NCBI RefSeq assembly: GCF_022867865.1
Contig: NZ_JALIEC010000006.1
Location: forward strand, 124,001 to 188,000
DNA length: 64,000 nucleotides
Reading direction: 5' to 3'
From: Phaeobacter sp. J2-8
GTDB lineage: Bacteria; Pseudomonadota; Alphaproteobacteria; Rhodobacterales; Rhodobacteraceae
Below are positions 54,322 through 63,090 of the stretch, one piece after another. A program made the position numbers and the translations under genes. A model generated the notes under the pieces. That model worked only from the letters and a program-made list of their open reading frames with translations, did not search any database and was not told where the DNA came from. Position 1 is the stretch's first letter, and each line of letters opens with the position of its first letter.

Positions 54322-55101
54322 TCAGCCTTGTTTGATCTTGCCCTGGACCGTCGCCAAAAGCGTGTCGGAACCACGCGCCAGAAGGCCGGTATCTGTGCCG
54401 CAGGCCACAAAGGTGAACCCGTCGTTCAACAGGTCGGCGGCAAGTTCCACATCCGAGACCAAAGTGCCCACCGGCACCCCCATATCCATCACCCGGCGCG
54501 CCACGGGGCGGATTTCATCCCAGACCTCTTTTGACGTCGGCTGCCCCAACAGACCGATATCCGCGGCGATATCAGCCGGGCCAAAAAACAATCCCGTCAC
54601 GCCATCAACCGCCGCAATGGCTTCGGCTTGTTCCAGCGCTGCACGGGTCTCGATCTGAAGCAGGACGGCGGTCTCTTTTTCGACGTTTTCCGCGTAATCC
54701 TTGACCCGGCCGAACTTCGTCGCCCGCGTTCCGCCGGCAACGCCCCTGATTCCACGGGGCGGGTACCGGGTGGCGGCGACGGCGCGCTCTGCCTCTTCCA
54801 CGCTTTGAATCATCGGGAACAAGAAGCCCGGCGCGCCAATATCCATCAACCGTTTGACGGCAACCGCGTCGTTCCAATCCGGGCGCACGATGGGCACGGT
54901 GTCATAGGGGGCAAAAGCCTGTAACTGGCTAAGAACGCAGGCATAATCATTGTGCCCATGTTCCATGTCGATCAGCGCCCAATCAAATCCCGCAGGCGCG
55001 ACCACCTCGGCGGCAAAATTGCTGGCCAACGAGATCCACAGACCGACCTGTTTGTCCCCACGCCGCAAGGAATGGGTGAATTCGTTTCTGGGATAATCCA
55101 T
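54322..55101 (-). CDS. HpcH/HpaI aldolase family protein
   Basis: A 259-residue class II pyruvate aldolase. GFDWALIDMEHGHNDYACV, PIVRPDWND, GFLFPMIQSVEEAERAV, ATRYPPRGIRGV, LLQIETRAALEQAEAI and GPADIAADIG contain the metal-binding Glu and Asp and phosphate-like Arg residues of the HpaI/RhmA group. It would cleave a 2-keto-3-deoxy sugar acid to pyruvate and an aldehyde. It follows the SDR gene by a 103-bp AT-rich gap with an imperfect palindrome. Confidence 0.92.
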   Translation of the reverse strand: MDYPRNEFTHSLRRGDKQVGLWISLASNFAAEVVAPAGFDWALIDMEHGHNDYACVLSQLQAFAPYDTVPIVRPDWNDAVAVKRLMDIGAPGFLFPMIQSVEEAERAVAATRYPPRGIRGVAGGTRATKFGRVKDYAENVEKETAVLLQIETRAALEQAEAIAAVDGVTGLFFGPADIAADIGLLGQPTSKEVWDEIRPVARRVMDMGVPVGTLVSDVELAADLLNDGFTFVACGTDTGLLARGSDTLLATVQGKIKQG

Positions 55102-55145
55102 AAGAGGTCCGCCTGTGTATCGAAATAAGAGCGCGCCAAGCGCGC

Positions 55146-55190
55146 ATTATCCATACATTGATATTATCATTATCTCAATACATCAACGCG
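55146..55190. promoter_or_regulatory. AT-rich imperfect palindrome upstream of the aldolase gene
   Basis: The stretch contains TTGATATTATCATTATCTCAA, whose two halves mirror each other with a few mismatches. Its AT content stands out from the surroundings. It may be a promoter/operator for the aldolase gene; the IclR-fusion protein encoded two genes upstream is a candidate binder. Confidence 0.35.
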
Positions 55191-55204
55191 CCCGTGCCGG
55201 TATC

Positions 55205-55948
55205 CTAGACCACGCCACCATCGACAACGATACATTGCCCGGTGACCATACGCGCCGCATCCGAGGCCAGCCAAAGGGCGCAATCCGCAATATCTTCGGG
55301 CCGGATCAGATCGGGAATACATTGCAACGCATGGGTTTCCGCCACCCAATCCGCACCGACCTGACCGGCCACACGTTCGGTCACCACACGCCCCGGCGCG
55401 ATGGCATTGGCGCGAATGCCCTGCGGCCCCAGATCCCGCGCCAATCCCCGTGTCAGACCGACAATCCCCGATTTTGCCGCGTGATAGGCCGTCAGATTCC
55501 CCGCCAGCTTCATCCAGGCGGTTGAGGACAGGTTGACGATTGCACCGCCCCCGGCCTGGGCCATATCCGGGGCGACCAGCCCGGACAAAAGCGCATGATG
55601 ATCCAGATTGACCGCCATCATCCAGCGCCAATCCTCGGCTGTCAGCTGATCAAAGGGGATGCGCCGATCAACGCCCGCATTGTTGACCAGAACCGTGACC
55701 GGCCCCCGCGCCAAGACCGCTTCGGTGTGCATCGCCTTCATCGCCGCGCCATCCGCAAGGTCACAGACCTGCGGTGCGATGCCATGGGCCAAGGCCGCCG
55801 TATCCGCCAGCCCATCTGCATTCAGATCGACCGCAGTCACCTGTGCGCCCTGCGCGGCAAATGCCAGCGCCGTCGCGCGACCAATACCCGAGGCCGCGCC
55901 GGTGACCATCACATGGCGACCGGAAAATTCAGAATATGTCACGCTCAT
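55205..55948 (-). CDS. SDR family oxidoreductase
   Basis: A 247-residue short-chain dehydrogenase. TGAASGIGRATALAFAAQGA (cofactor), VDLNADG (Asp after strand two, favouring NAD), NNAG, NLSST and YHAAKSG (catalytic Ser, Tyr, Lys) are all in place. Its ATG overlaps the stop of the IclR-lactonase fusion by four bases. In this island it is a likely sugar dehydrogenase giving the lactone that the fused SMP-30 domain would open. Confidence 0.91.
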   Translation of the reverse strand: MSVTYSEFSGRHVMVTGAASGIGRATALAFAAQGAQVTAVDLNADGLADTAALAHGIAPQVCDLADGAAMKAMHTEAVLARGPVTVLVNNAGVDRRIPFDQLTAEDWRWMMAVNLDHHALLSGLVAPDMAQAGGGAIVNLSSTAWMKLAGNLTAYHAAKSGIVGLTRGLARDLGPQGIRANAIAPGRVVTERVAGQVGADWVAETHALQCIPDLIRPEDIADCALWLASDAARMVTGQCIVVDGGVV

Positions 55949-57618
55949 AATACAACCTCGGACACCGGTTGCCCGGCGACATCTACATCAATGGCAAACA
56001 GGGCCCCCGACAGCGGCGCCTCTTCCAGCACACTGGCCGGCAAACGGATCGAGGCGCTGGTGATAAACAGCCGCTTCAAATCCGGGCCGCCAAAACAACA
56101 GCTTGTCGGGCGCGGCACCGGCATGTCGATTTCGCGTTTCAACCTGCCGTCAGCCCCGTAACAGGCCACACGCCAACCATCCCAGATCGCAACCCAGAGA
56201 TTGCCGTCGCTGTCGACACAAAGCCCGTCGGGCTTGCCGTCGGACGGCTCCAGCGACAGGAAACTGCGGCGATTGGACAGCGCGCCAGTTTCGACGTCGA
56301 AATCATAGGCAAAGATGATCCCAAGCGCCGTATCGGTGAAATAAAACGTGCGCCCATCCGGGCTCCAGTCCAGACCGTTGGACACCTGGAACCCGCCGTC
56401 CACCGCCTTGGCCGCGTTGACGGTATCAAACCGATACAGCGACCCCGACGGCATCGAGGCATCAAGGCTCATCGAGCCGGCCCAGACCCGGCCCTTGGGG
56501 TCGGTCTTGGCGTCGTTGAACCGGTTCGAAGGCATATGGGCCTCGGGGTTATAGATCGTGTCCAGCTTGGCCGTGACCGGATCGTAATGTTCCAATCCGT
56601 TCTGGGTGACGGCGACCATGCCATTGCCCGGCCCCGGCAGCACGGCGCTGACCAGATAGGGCGCTTGCAACATGCGGTCTTCGCCACGTTTGGGATCATA
56701 AGTGTGAAAGGCCGGCGCCGCGACATCGACCCAATGCAACACGCCTTCGCGTGCGTCCCAAACCGGGCCTTCGCCAACGATGGCCCCGGCGGCGGACAGG
56801 CATTCAAGCCCTTCTTCGACATGCGCTGTACGGCGCGGATTTGGCGTAATGCTCACAGGGGCGCTTCCGATATTGCCCATGACCCGGCGCGCGGCCTCCA
56901 TAAGGTCGCGACCGATCACGTGGCGGCGTTCATAAGGCAGGCGGCTGGCCAGCGCGGTGACAACAATCGCGCCATGGCCCATGCCCGGTGGTCCGCTGAC
57001 CGGCACGGCGATGACAACAACGCCCTCCAGACTGCGAGAATTGGCCAGCGAATATCCCCGCGACCGGCTGATGGCGAAATCGGCCAGCAAGACGGATTGA
57101 TCGTCCGACGGCAGCCGCCCGATGATGCTGTTGACCTGATGCGGTGGCATCGCCGACAGGATGGCATGGCCCGACGCGCTTTCCAGTGCTGACAATTCAC
57201 GGCCGATTTCGACGCCAATGGCCAGCGGGTTGGACGGGCGGCGCACATCGACATAGATGATGCGGTCGCCCTCCATCACGGTCAGGCTGACGGTTTCGTT
57301 CAATTCCTGGGACAGGCGCAGCACCTCGGCCTCGGCCGCGGTGCGCAGGTCAAAAGACGCCATGGATTTGCCCGCCAGTTCGATCAACCGATGACCCAGC
57401 GCATAGGTTTTCAACCGCGTATCATGGCGCACATAGCCAAATTCGATCAGCGCCCCAAGCAAACGATAGAATGTCGCCTTGGGCAGACCCGACGCCGACA
57501 GCAATTCTGCCGAGGTGCCGGGCCGTCCGATGTGATCGAGGATTTCCAGGATCTGCAATCCTTTGACCAAGGTGCCGGCCCCTGGAAATCTTTCGGCTAT
57601 TTTATCGAACCTGTCCAA
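55945..57618 (-). CDS. IclR-family regulator fused to an SMP-30/gluconolactonase domain
   Basis: A 557-residue two-part protein. Residues about 15-75 form an IclR winged helix (GTSAELLSASGLPKATFYRL), 80-250 the IclR effector domain (ALESASGHAILSAM; SRGYSLANSRSLEGVVVIAV), and from about 275 to the end a six-bladed SMP-30 lactonase. The lactonase metal and substrate residues are present: Glu283 (VGEGPVWD), Asn367 (NRFNDAKTD), Asn413 (VSNGLDWS), Asp463 (KPDGLCVD). The start is a TTG with AAGG upstream, five bases after the ATPase stop. It would both sense and hydrolyse a sugar lactone; the joint function is inferred. Confidence 0.9.
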   Translation of the reverse strand: MDRFDKIAERFPGAGTLVKGLQILEILDHIGRPGTSAELLSASGLPKATFYRLLGALIEFGYVRHDTRLKTYALGHRLIELAGKSMASFDLRTAAEAEVLRLSQELNETVSLTVMEGDRIIYVDVRRPSNPLAIGVEIGRELSALESASGHAILSAMPPHQVNSIIGRLPSDDQSVLLADFAISRSRGYSLANSRSLEGVVVIAVPVSGPPGMGHGAIVVTALASRLPYERRHVIGRDLMEAARRVMGNIGSAPVSITPNPRRTAHVEEGLECLSAAGAIVGEGPVWDAREGVLHWVDVAAPAFHTYDPKRGEDRMLQAPYLVSAVLPGPGNGMVAVTQNGLEHYDPVTAKLDTIYNPEAHMPSNRFNDAKTDPKGRVWAGSMSLDASMPSGSLYRFDTVNAAKAVDGGFQVSNGLDWSPDGRTFYFTDTALGIIFAYDFDVETGALSNRRSFLSLEPSDGKPDGLCVDSDGNLWVAIWDGWRVACYGADGRLKREIDMPVPRPTSCCFGGPDLKRLFITSASIRLPASVLEEAPLSGALFAIDVDVAGQPVSEVVL

Positions 57619-57623
57619 TTGCC

Positions 57624-58745
57624 CTACCTTGCGACTTCATGTGTATCCGGGTGGAATACATGAATTTTATCCACCGGAAAAGCGAGGCTGAGCGTATCAC
57701 CGTCGTTGTAGCGATGATCGTCGATCACCCGGATCAGCATGGTCTGGGCATCGCGTTCCTCGTCATTGGCCATGACAGTGCGATCCAGTTCCAGCACATT
57801 TTCCCCCGGTGTGTGGAAATGCAGGATCTTTTCCGTGCCAAGATTTTCCACCAGCGACAGACCGACATGCGGGCCGCTGTCACCGACGCGGATATGTTCG
57901 GGGCGAATTCCGAACACCATATCGCGCCCCACAACCGAGGCACAGTGATCCGGCAGGGCAATCTCCTGGCCGCCAAAGCGGGTGACGGGACCGCGCGCGC
58001 CGGTTTCGACCCGACCATGGAAAAAGTTCATGCCGGGCGAGCCGATAAAGCCCGCCACAAAGATATTCTTTGGAGAGTGGAACAGGTCTTCGGCGCTGCC
58101 GATTTGCTGGATCAGCCCGCCGCGCATCACCACGATTTTATCCGCCATGGTCAGGGCTTCGGTCTGGTCGTGGGTGACATAGATCGTGGTCACCCCAAGA
58201 CGTTTTTGCAGCTTGACGATTTCCGACCGCGTCTGCACCCGCAGTTTCGCATCCAGATTGGACAAGGGTTCATCCATCAGGAATGCCTTGGGCTCGCGCA
58301 CAATGGCCCGTCCCAGCGCCACCCGCTGACGTTGACCGCCCGACAGGGCGCGGGGCTTGCGGTCCAGATAGGGCGTCAGCTCCAGCACCCGCGCGGCCTC
58401 TTCCACGCGGGAATTGATGGCGTCGGCGGGCATTCCGGCCATTTTCAGACCAAAGCCGATATTCTTGCGCACCGACATATGCGGATAGAGCGCATAGTTC
58501 TGAAACACCATTGCGATGTCGCGTTTGCCGGGGCCAAGTTCGGTGACATCGCGGCCGCCGATCTGGATTGTGCCGCCCGATGTGGCCTCCAGCCCCGCCA
58601 GCATCTTCAGCGCAGTGGATTTGCCACAGCCCGACGGCCCGACAAAGACACAGAATTCACCATCCTCGATATGCAGGTTGAAATCGCTGATGGCCTCGAC
58701 GCCACCATAGTTCTTTTTGATATGTTCAAATTCGACGGTTGCCAT
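57624..58745 (-). CDS. CUT1-type sugar ABC transporter ATPase (UgpC/MalK-like)
   Basis: A 373-residue ATPase with Walker A GPSGCGKST, Q-loop FQNYALYPHM, signature LSGGQRQRVALGRAIV, Walker B FLMDEPLSNLDAKL and THDQTEA, then a TOBE-type regulatory domain. All catalytic motifs are canonical. It follows the permeases by 12 bp. The substrate is the sugar or sugar acid of this island. Confidence 0.91.
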   Translation of the reverse strand: MATVEFEHIKKNYGGVEAISDFNLHIEDGEFCVFVGPSGCGKSTALKMLAGLEATSGGTIQIGGRDVTELGPGKRDIAMVFQNYALYPHMSVRKNIGFGLKMAGMPADAINSRVEEAARVLELTPYLDRKPRALSGGQRQRVALGRAIVREPKAFLMDEPLSNLDAKLRVQTRSEIVKLQKRLGVTTIYVTHDQTEALTMADKIVVMRGGLIQQIGSAEDLFHSPKNIFVAGFIGSPGMNFFHGRVETGARGPVTRFGGQEIALPDHCASVVGRDMVFGIRPEHIRVGDSGPHVGLSLVENLGTEKILHFHTPGENVLELDRTVMANDEERDAQTMLIRVIDDHRYNDGDTLSLAFPVDKIHVFHPDTHEVAR

Positions 58746-58757
58746 GGTTTTGCTCCG

Positions 58758-59591
58758 TTACTTCTCGGATCCGGCGGCGAGACCACCGACGAGAAACCGT
58801 TCAAGGAAAAGGTAGACGATGATGATCGGCACAGAGGCCATAAGCGAGCCGGCCATGATCACATTCCATTCGGTCACAAATTCGCCCTTGAGCGAGGCAA
58901 TGCCCATCTGCAACGTCCAGTTTTCATCATTTGTCGTCAGGAAGGTGCGCCCGAACAGGAAGTCAGACCAGCTGACCACAAAGGCATAAAGCGCAGTTGC
59001 CGCAAGCCCCGGTGCCGCCACCGGCAGCACGATACGAAAGATCGTGCCAAGCGGCGAACAGCCATCCACCAATGCGGCCTGTTCCAGCTCTGGCGGGATG
59101 GTGTCGAAATATCCCTTCAGCATCCAGGTACAGAACGGCACGATCAATGTCGCCTGGGCAATCACCACCGACCAGAGCGACCCCACCAGGCCGACCGATT
59201 TGAAGATCGCAAACAGCGGAATGATCATCAGCGTCGCAGGCAGCATTTTCGAGGTCAGGATGAACAGGCCCAATCCGGTGCCACCCTTCAGCCGAAAGCG
59301 CGACAGCGCATAAGCGGCAAGGATCGACACCGCCAGCGACATGATCATGGTCGCCAGCGCGATCAGGATCGAATTCATGAACCACATCGCATAGGGATGT
59401 TTTGCCAGAATATCGCCAAACACATTCCACTGCGGCGCCGCGGGCCAGAATTGCGGCGGATAGGACCGCAGGTTGGTGGCGGGTTGCAGCGCCGTGACGA
59501 TCATCCAGTAGATCGGGAACAACAGGATCGCACAGGCCGATATCGCCGCAGCATATAGGCCGAATGTGGCGAGGGGGGATCTTTTTTCCAT
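58758..59591 (-). CDS. Sugar ABC transporter permease (MalG-type)
   Basis: A 277-residue permease with six helices and EAA loop PPELEQAALVDGCSPLGTIF. The ATG at 59591 follows GAGGAG by nine bases, so the 22-codon extension is rejected. Confidence 0.9.
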   Translation of the reverse strand: MEKRSPLATFGLYAAAISACAILLFPIYWMIVTALQPATNLRSYPPQFWPAAPQWNVFGDILAKHPYAMWFMNSILIALATMIMSLAVSILAAYALSRFRLKGGTGLGLFILTSKMLPATLMIIPLFAIFKSVGLVGSLWSVVIAQATLIVPFCTWMLKGYFDTIPPELEQAALVDGCSPLGTIFRIVLPVAAPGLAATALYAFVVSWSDFLFGRTFLTTNDENWTLQMGIASLKGEFVTEWNVIMAGSLMASVPIIIVYLFLERFLVGGLAAGSEK

Positions 59592-59604
59592 AGTCTCGCT
59601 CTCC

Positions 59605-60552
59605 TCAGTGAACCGATTTGGCCATGCGGCCCACCAGCGCGCGGCTGATGATGGCACAGAATATCATGGTGATCACACCGACGGTTGCGCCCTGTCCCAT
59701 GCGGAAGAATTCAAACGATTGTTCGAACGTCAGGATCGACAGCGTGGTTGTCGCGCCAATTGGCCCACCCTGGGTCAGCACGTGGATGATGGCGAAATCG
59801 CGGAACACCCAAAGCGTTGTCATCACCAGCGTCACACCAACCACCGGCAACATGTTGGGCATGGTGATATAGAAAAACCGCTGCCATGGGCCTGCGCCGT
59901 CCACCTTGGCGGCCTGAATCTGTTCTTCCGGGATGGATTGCAGCCCTGCAAGCAACATGATCGACATCAGGGGATAACCCTTCCAGATCATGACGAAACA
60001 CACGGCGGCAAAGGCCGCACCGGGGTTCGAGGCAAATTGAATCGGCTCGGCCACAAAACCCAGCTTCAACAGGCTCCAGTTCACGACACCAAACGAACTG
60101 TCCAGCATCCAGGCCCAGATCACCGTCGCCACGACCTCTGGCACCGCCCAGGGCAGCGCCACGAACAGGCGCACGGCGGTGCGGCCACGGAATTTCTGAT
60201 TGACCAGCATCGCAGTGGCAAAACCGATCACAACGGACAATCCGCCCACAACAGCAACCAGTTTGAAGGTCACCCAAATGGCGTGCCAGAATTCAGACGA
60301 TCCAAACAGCCAGGCGTAATTCTTTAACGTCCAGGGTTCGCCAGTGGCCCCGACGCGGGCAATGCGCACGTCCTGAAGGCTGATATTCACCGACAAAAGG
60401 ATCGGATAGACAATAATTCCGGCCATCAAAAGGACGGCGGGGGCAAGTAACAGATAGCCAAACTTGGCCCGGTGACGCGGGGCGCTGAAATCAATCGACG
60501 GGATCAACCCGGCCAGTGATCTGCCCTGCCGCTGTGTGCTGGTGTCGCTCAT
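59605..60552 (-). CDS. Sugar ABC transporter permease (MalF-type)
   Basis: A 315-residue permease with a cytoplasmic N-terminal arm of about 30 residues, six helices and EAA loop IPEEQIQAAKVDGAGPWQRF. Forms the pore with the following permease. Confidence 0.91.
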   Translation of the reverse strand: MSDTSTQRQGRSLAGLIPSIDFSAPRHRAKFGYLLLAPAVLLMAGIIVYPILLSVNISLQDVRIARVGATGEPWTLKNYAWLFGSSEFWHAIWVTFKLVAVVGGLSVVIGFATAMLVNQKFRGRTAVRLFVALPWAVPEVVATVIWAWMLDSSFGVVNWSLLKLGFVAEPIQFASNPGAAFAAVCFVMIWKGYPLMSIMLLAGLQSIPEEQIQAAKVDGAGPWQRFFYITMPNMLPVVGVTLVMTTLWVFRDFAIIHVLTQGGPIGATTTLSILTFEQSFEFFRMGQGATVGVITMIFCAIISRALVGRMAKSVH

Positions 60553-60571
60553 GTATTCATGGTCCTTATGT

Positions 60572-60605
60572 GGCCGGCATCCCGGGGAGGCACAGGATAC
60601 CGGCC
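60572..60605 (-). other. Hairpin between sugar-binding-protein and permease genes
   Basis: GGCCGGCATCC (60572-60582) pairs with GGATACCGGCC (60595-60605) at ten of eleven positions. No T-run. It sits directly after the binding-protein gene, as in the two other ABC operons of the window. Confidence 0.6.
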
Positions 60606-60620
60606 GATCAGACGCTCGGA

Positions 60621-61883
60621 TCAGCCTTTGATCCGGGTGACTTCTTCTTGCAGGATTTTCGCGGCTTCTTCGGGCGAAAGATCCTTGATCATCATTTGTT
60701 GGGCCACATTAAAGAAGATTTTCACAACTTCATTGTTTTCCAGCTCCAAGCCTTTGGGAAGACGATCAACATTGGCCGCAGCGGCATCTGCGGCAGCAGC
60801 GGCCAGAACTTCGAACGATGGGTTGTCAGCCTTCAACTGGGTGTAATCCAGGCCCGGACGCGGCGCAGGTGTCTTGCCCCATTCGGCAAAGCGTTGCTGA
60901 TATTTCTGCGATGCTGTCAGCTCGATGAAATCCCAGACCAACTGTTTCTTTTCGTCCGAAATATCCGACGGCATGCCAAGCACATTGGACGTGCCCCCCA
61001 GCGGCGGCGTAAACGGCGATTTGGCGATTTTCAGGTGCTGCTGCACTTCTGGCGCGGCACTGCGGAAGGTGTTGTTGATCCAGCCGCCATCGACGGTCAT
61101 GCCCAGACGCCCCTCAAGCAGGAACTGGCGCACATCGGCCGATGTCAGCTCTTTTGGTGTCAGACCTTCGTCAAACAGCTGCTTCCAGCGGCGCAGACCT
61201 TCGATCACTTCGGGGCGGTCAAACGCCGGTTCGCCGTCAAGTGTCCAGCTGCCACCGGCATCCAGCACATAGTTCAGCGCCTCTTGCATCACGCTGGCAT
61301 CACCCACAAACGGCAGAGCAATCCCCAGCTGGTCGTTGATGCCATCGCCATCGGTGTCTTTTTTCAGCTTGCGCGCCGCATCCAGATAGCTTTCCCAATC
61401 GGTGGGAATATCCAGCCCGGCCTCTTCAAACAGCTTCTCGTTATAGGCAAGCACAAACCCGGTATAGAGCAGCATGACACAGACGGTTTCGCCGTCCCAT
61501 TCACAGGTCGATTGCCCGGCCCAGTCGGTCATGTCCATGCCGGCCTTTTCGATCCACGGGCCCAGCGGCTCCATCCAGCCCTCATTGGCGAAGGGTTGGA
61601 ATTCAAACGCCGCCAGATGCACGATGTCGGGCGGGTTGCCGCCGGCAAACATGGTGAACATGGTGTTGGCATATTCGTCGCGCGACACCCGACTCATGTT
61701 GATGTCGACACCTTCGTGCGTGGCTTCGAATTCGGCGATGATTTCATTCCACCAATCGCCATAGCCCGGCTCGTCCTTCATCCAGCTGACAAAGGTCAGC
61801 GTTTCTGCGGATGCGGGCAGCGCGGTCAGCATTGTGCTGGCGGCCAGCAGGGCGCTGATTGCGGTTTTCCTTAGGGTTTTCAT
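60621..61883 (-). CDS. Sugar ABC transporter substrate-binding protein
   Basis: A 420-residue family 1 binding protein. Signal peptide MKTLRKTAISALLAASTMLT with cleavage after PASA; mature start TLTFVSWMKDEPGYGDWWNE. MFAGGNPPDIVHLAAFEF and GRLGMTVDGGWINN are typical of sugar-binding proteins. The ATG at 61883 is preceded by GGAGGAG. It is 34 bp after the dehydratase gene. Confidence 0.92.
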   Translation of the reverse strand: MKTLRKTAISALLAASTMLTALPASAETLTFVSWMKDEPGYGDWWNEIIAEFEATHEGVDINMSRVSRDEYANTMFTMFAGGNPPDIVHLAAFEFQPFANEGWMEPLGPWIEKAGMDMTDWAGQSTCEWDGETVCVMLLYTGFVLAYNEKLFEEAGLDIPTDWESYLDAARKLKKDTDGDGINDQLGIALPFVGDASVMQEALNYVLDAGGSWTLDGEPAFDRPEVIEGLRRWKQLFDEGLTPKELTSADVRQFLLEGRLGMTVDGGWINNTFRSAAPEVQQHLKIAKSPFTPPLGGTSNVLGMPSDISDEKKQLVWDFIELTASQKYQQRFAEWGKTPAPRPGLDYTQLKADNPSFEVLAAAAADAAAANVDRLPKGLELENNEVVKIFFNVAQQMMIKDLSPEEAAKILQEEVTRIKG

Positions 61884-61917
61884 GACTTTCTCCTCCAAGT
61901 TGTCGTTCTGATAAGTG

Positions 61918-63090
61918 TTAGATCGTAAGAAGCGGTTTAAGATGCGCCATGCCGTCCTGGTTTGGCGTGACGCCATGACCGGCCGTGTCCGGGATCATGA
62001 ACTGGCCGTTTTCGACGGGGGCCGCACCGTCCAGCAATGCGGCGTTGGGGCCATAAATGGTGTGCTGGAATTCATGTGCCTCGGCCCCGACGGCAAGCCC
62101 CGCCCGCAGGCTGGCAGACATGAAGATGCCCATGCCGATCGTGGCATGCGGGATCACCTGCGCGCCGGATTTGCGGGCGTGTTTGGCGATACGCATGAAC
62201 TGGGTGATGCCGGTGTGGCCCATTTCGGGTTGCACAATCGCGGCCACACCTTCGCGGGCAATCACATCCCATTCCGTGCGCCATTCCTCGCCAAGTGCCA
62301 GCGGACAGGAAATCCCCTGCCCCACCTTGCCTTGGGCGGCGATGTCTTCCGGGGCGACCGGGGCCTCAAGGAACCAGGGATCAAAAGGCGCAATCTCGTT
62401 TGCCAGGGCAATCGCTTCGTCGGCGGAACAGGTCCAATGCACATCTACCGCGATTTTCTGGGCATCCCCCAAACCATTGCGCAGGCTTTCGAATTCACCG
62501 CGCACATCCCCCGCGTCACTATGGCTGACCGGGATTTTGACCATGTCAAAACCCTTGGCCTGCCAGCTTTGCGCCAGTGCCAGCCGGGTTTCCTTTGTCG
62601 GTTCCGGAAGACCGGAGACATAGGCCGGAATATGGCCCGCACCACCCTTGCCCAGGGCGCTCTGAATGCTGTCGCCGCCACTGCGGGAATACAAATCCCA
62701 CAGCGCAATATCCAATGCCGCCAGGGTATCGGCCAGATAGCCACCCCAATAACCACGCACGCGCTGCAATTCATAAAGCTTGTCCCAGGTTTCATCGGGG
62801 CGCATCGGGTCGAGCATTTTGAGGTATGGCCCCAAAAGATCCTCGACCAAAGCCGCGACAATCCCCGGCGCAACCAGACCATAGGTTTCACCCCAGCCGA
62901 CAGCGCCGTCGCTGTCGGTCAGCCGCACCACAACCGACCGGTCCATCCGCGGATAGACCGTGCCGTTGAACCGGCGCACGATATGATGTGTGCCAAGCGC
63001 AAATTCACCGTCCCCCAGATCGCCAAGATAGGCGGTGCCGCGTTTTCGCTCGAAGGCAAAGACATCAATCTTTTCAATACGCTTATGCAT
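61918..63090 (-). CDS. Enolase superfamily (mandelate racemase/muconate lactonizing) enzyme
   Basis: A 390-residue sugar-acid dehydratase-like enzyme. FDMVKIPVSHSD holds the catalytic lysine strand (only one Lys, KIP rather than KxK), VDVHWTC the first metal Asp with a histidine two residues on, WFLEAPVAPED the Glu, and LGEEWRTEWD the third metal Glu; IPHATIGMG carries the catalytic His. GGAG precedes the start by seven bases. Its 5' end overlaps the lyase gene by eight bases. Confidence 0.89.
   Translation of the reverse strand: MHKRIEKIDVFAFERKRGTAYLGDLGDGEFALGTHHIVRRFNGTVYPRMDRSVVVRLTDSDGAVGWGETYGLVAPGIVAALVEDLLGPYLKMLDPMRPDETWDKLYELQRVRGYWGGYLADTLAALDIALWDLYSRSGGDSIQSALGKGGAGHIPAYVSGLPEPTKETRLALAQSWQAKGFDMVKIPVSHSDAGDVRGEFESLRNGLGDAQKIAVDVHWTCSADEAIALANEIAPFDPWFLEAPVAPEDIAAQGKVGQGISCPLALGEEWRTEWDVIAREGVAAIVQPEMGHTGITQFMRIAKHARKSGAQVIPHATIGMGIFMSASLRAGLAVGAEAHEFQHTIYGPNAALLDGAAPVENGQFMIPDTAGHGVTPNQDGMAHLKPLLTI

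Noticed and set aside
57639-59558. A 639-codon open frame on the plus strand
   Set aside because: It is fully antisense to the intact ABC ATPase and permease genes, has no recognisable motif and is rich in His/Arg/Gln, as expected for a shadow frame in high-GC DNA.
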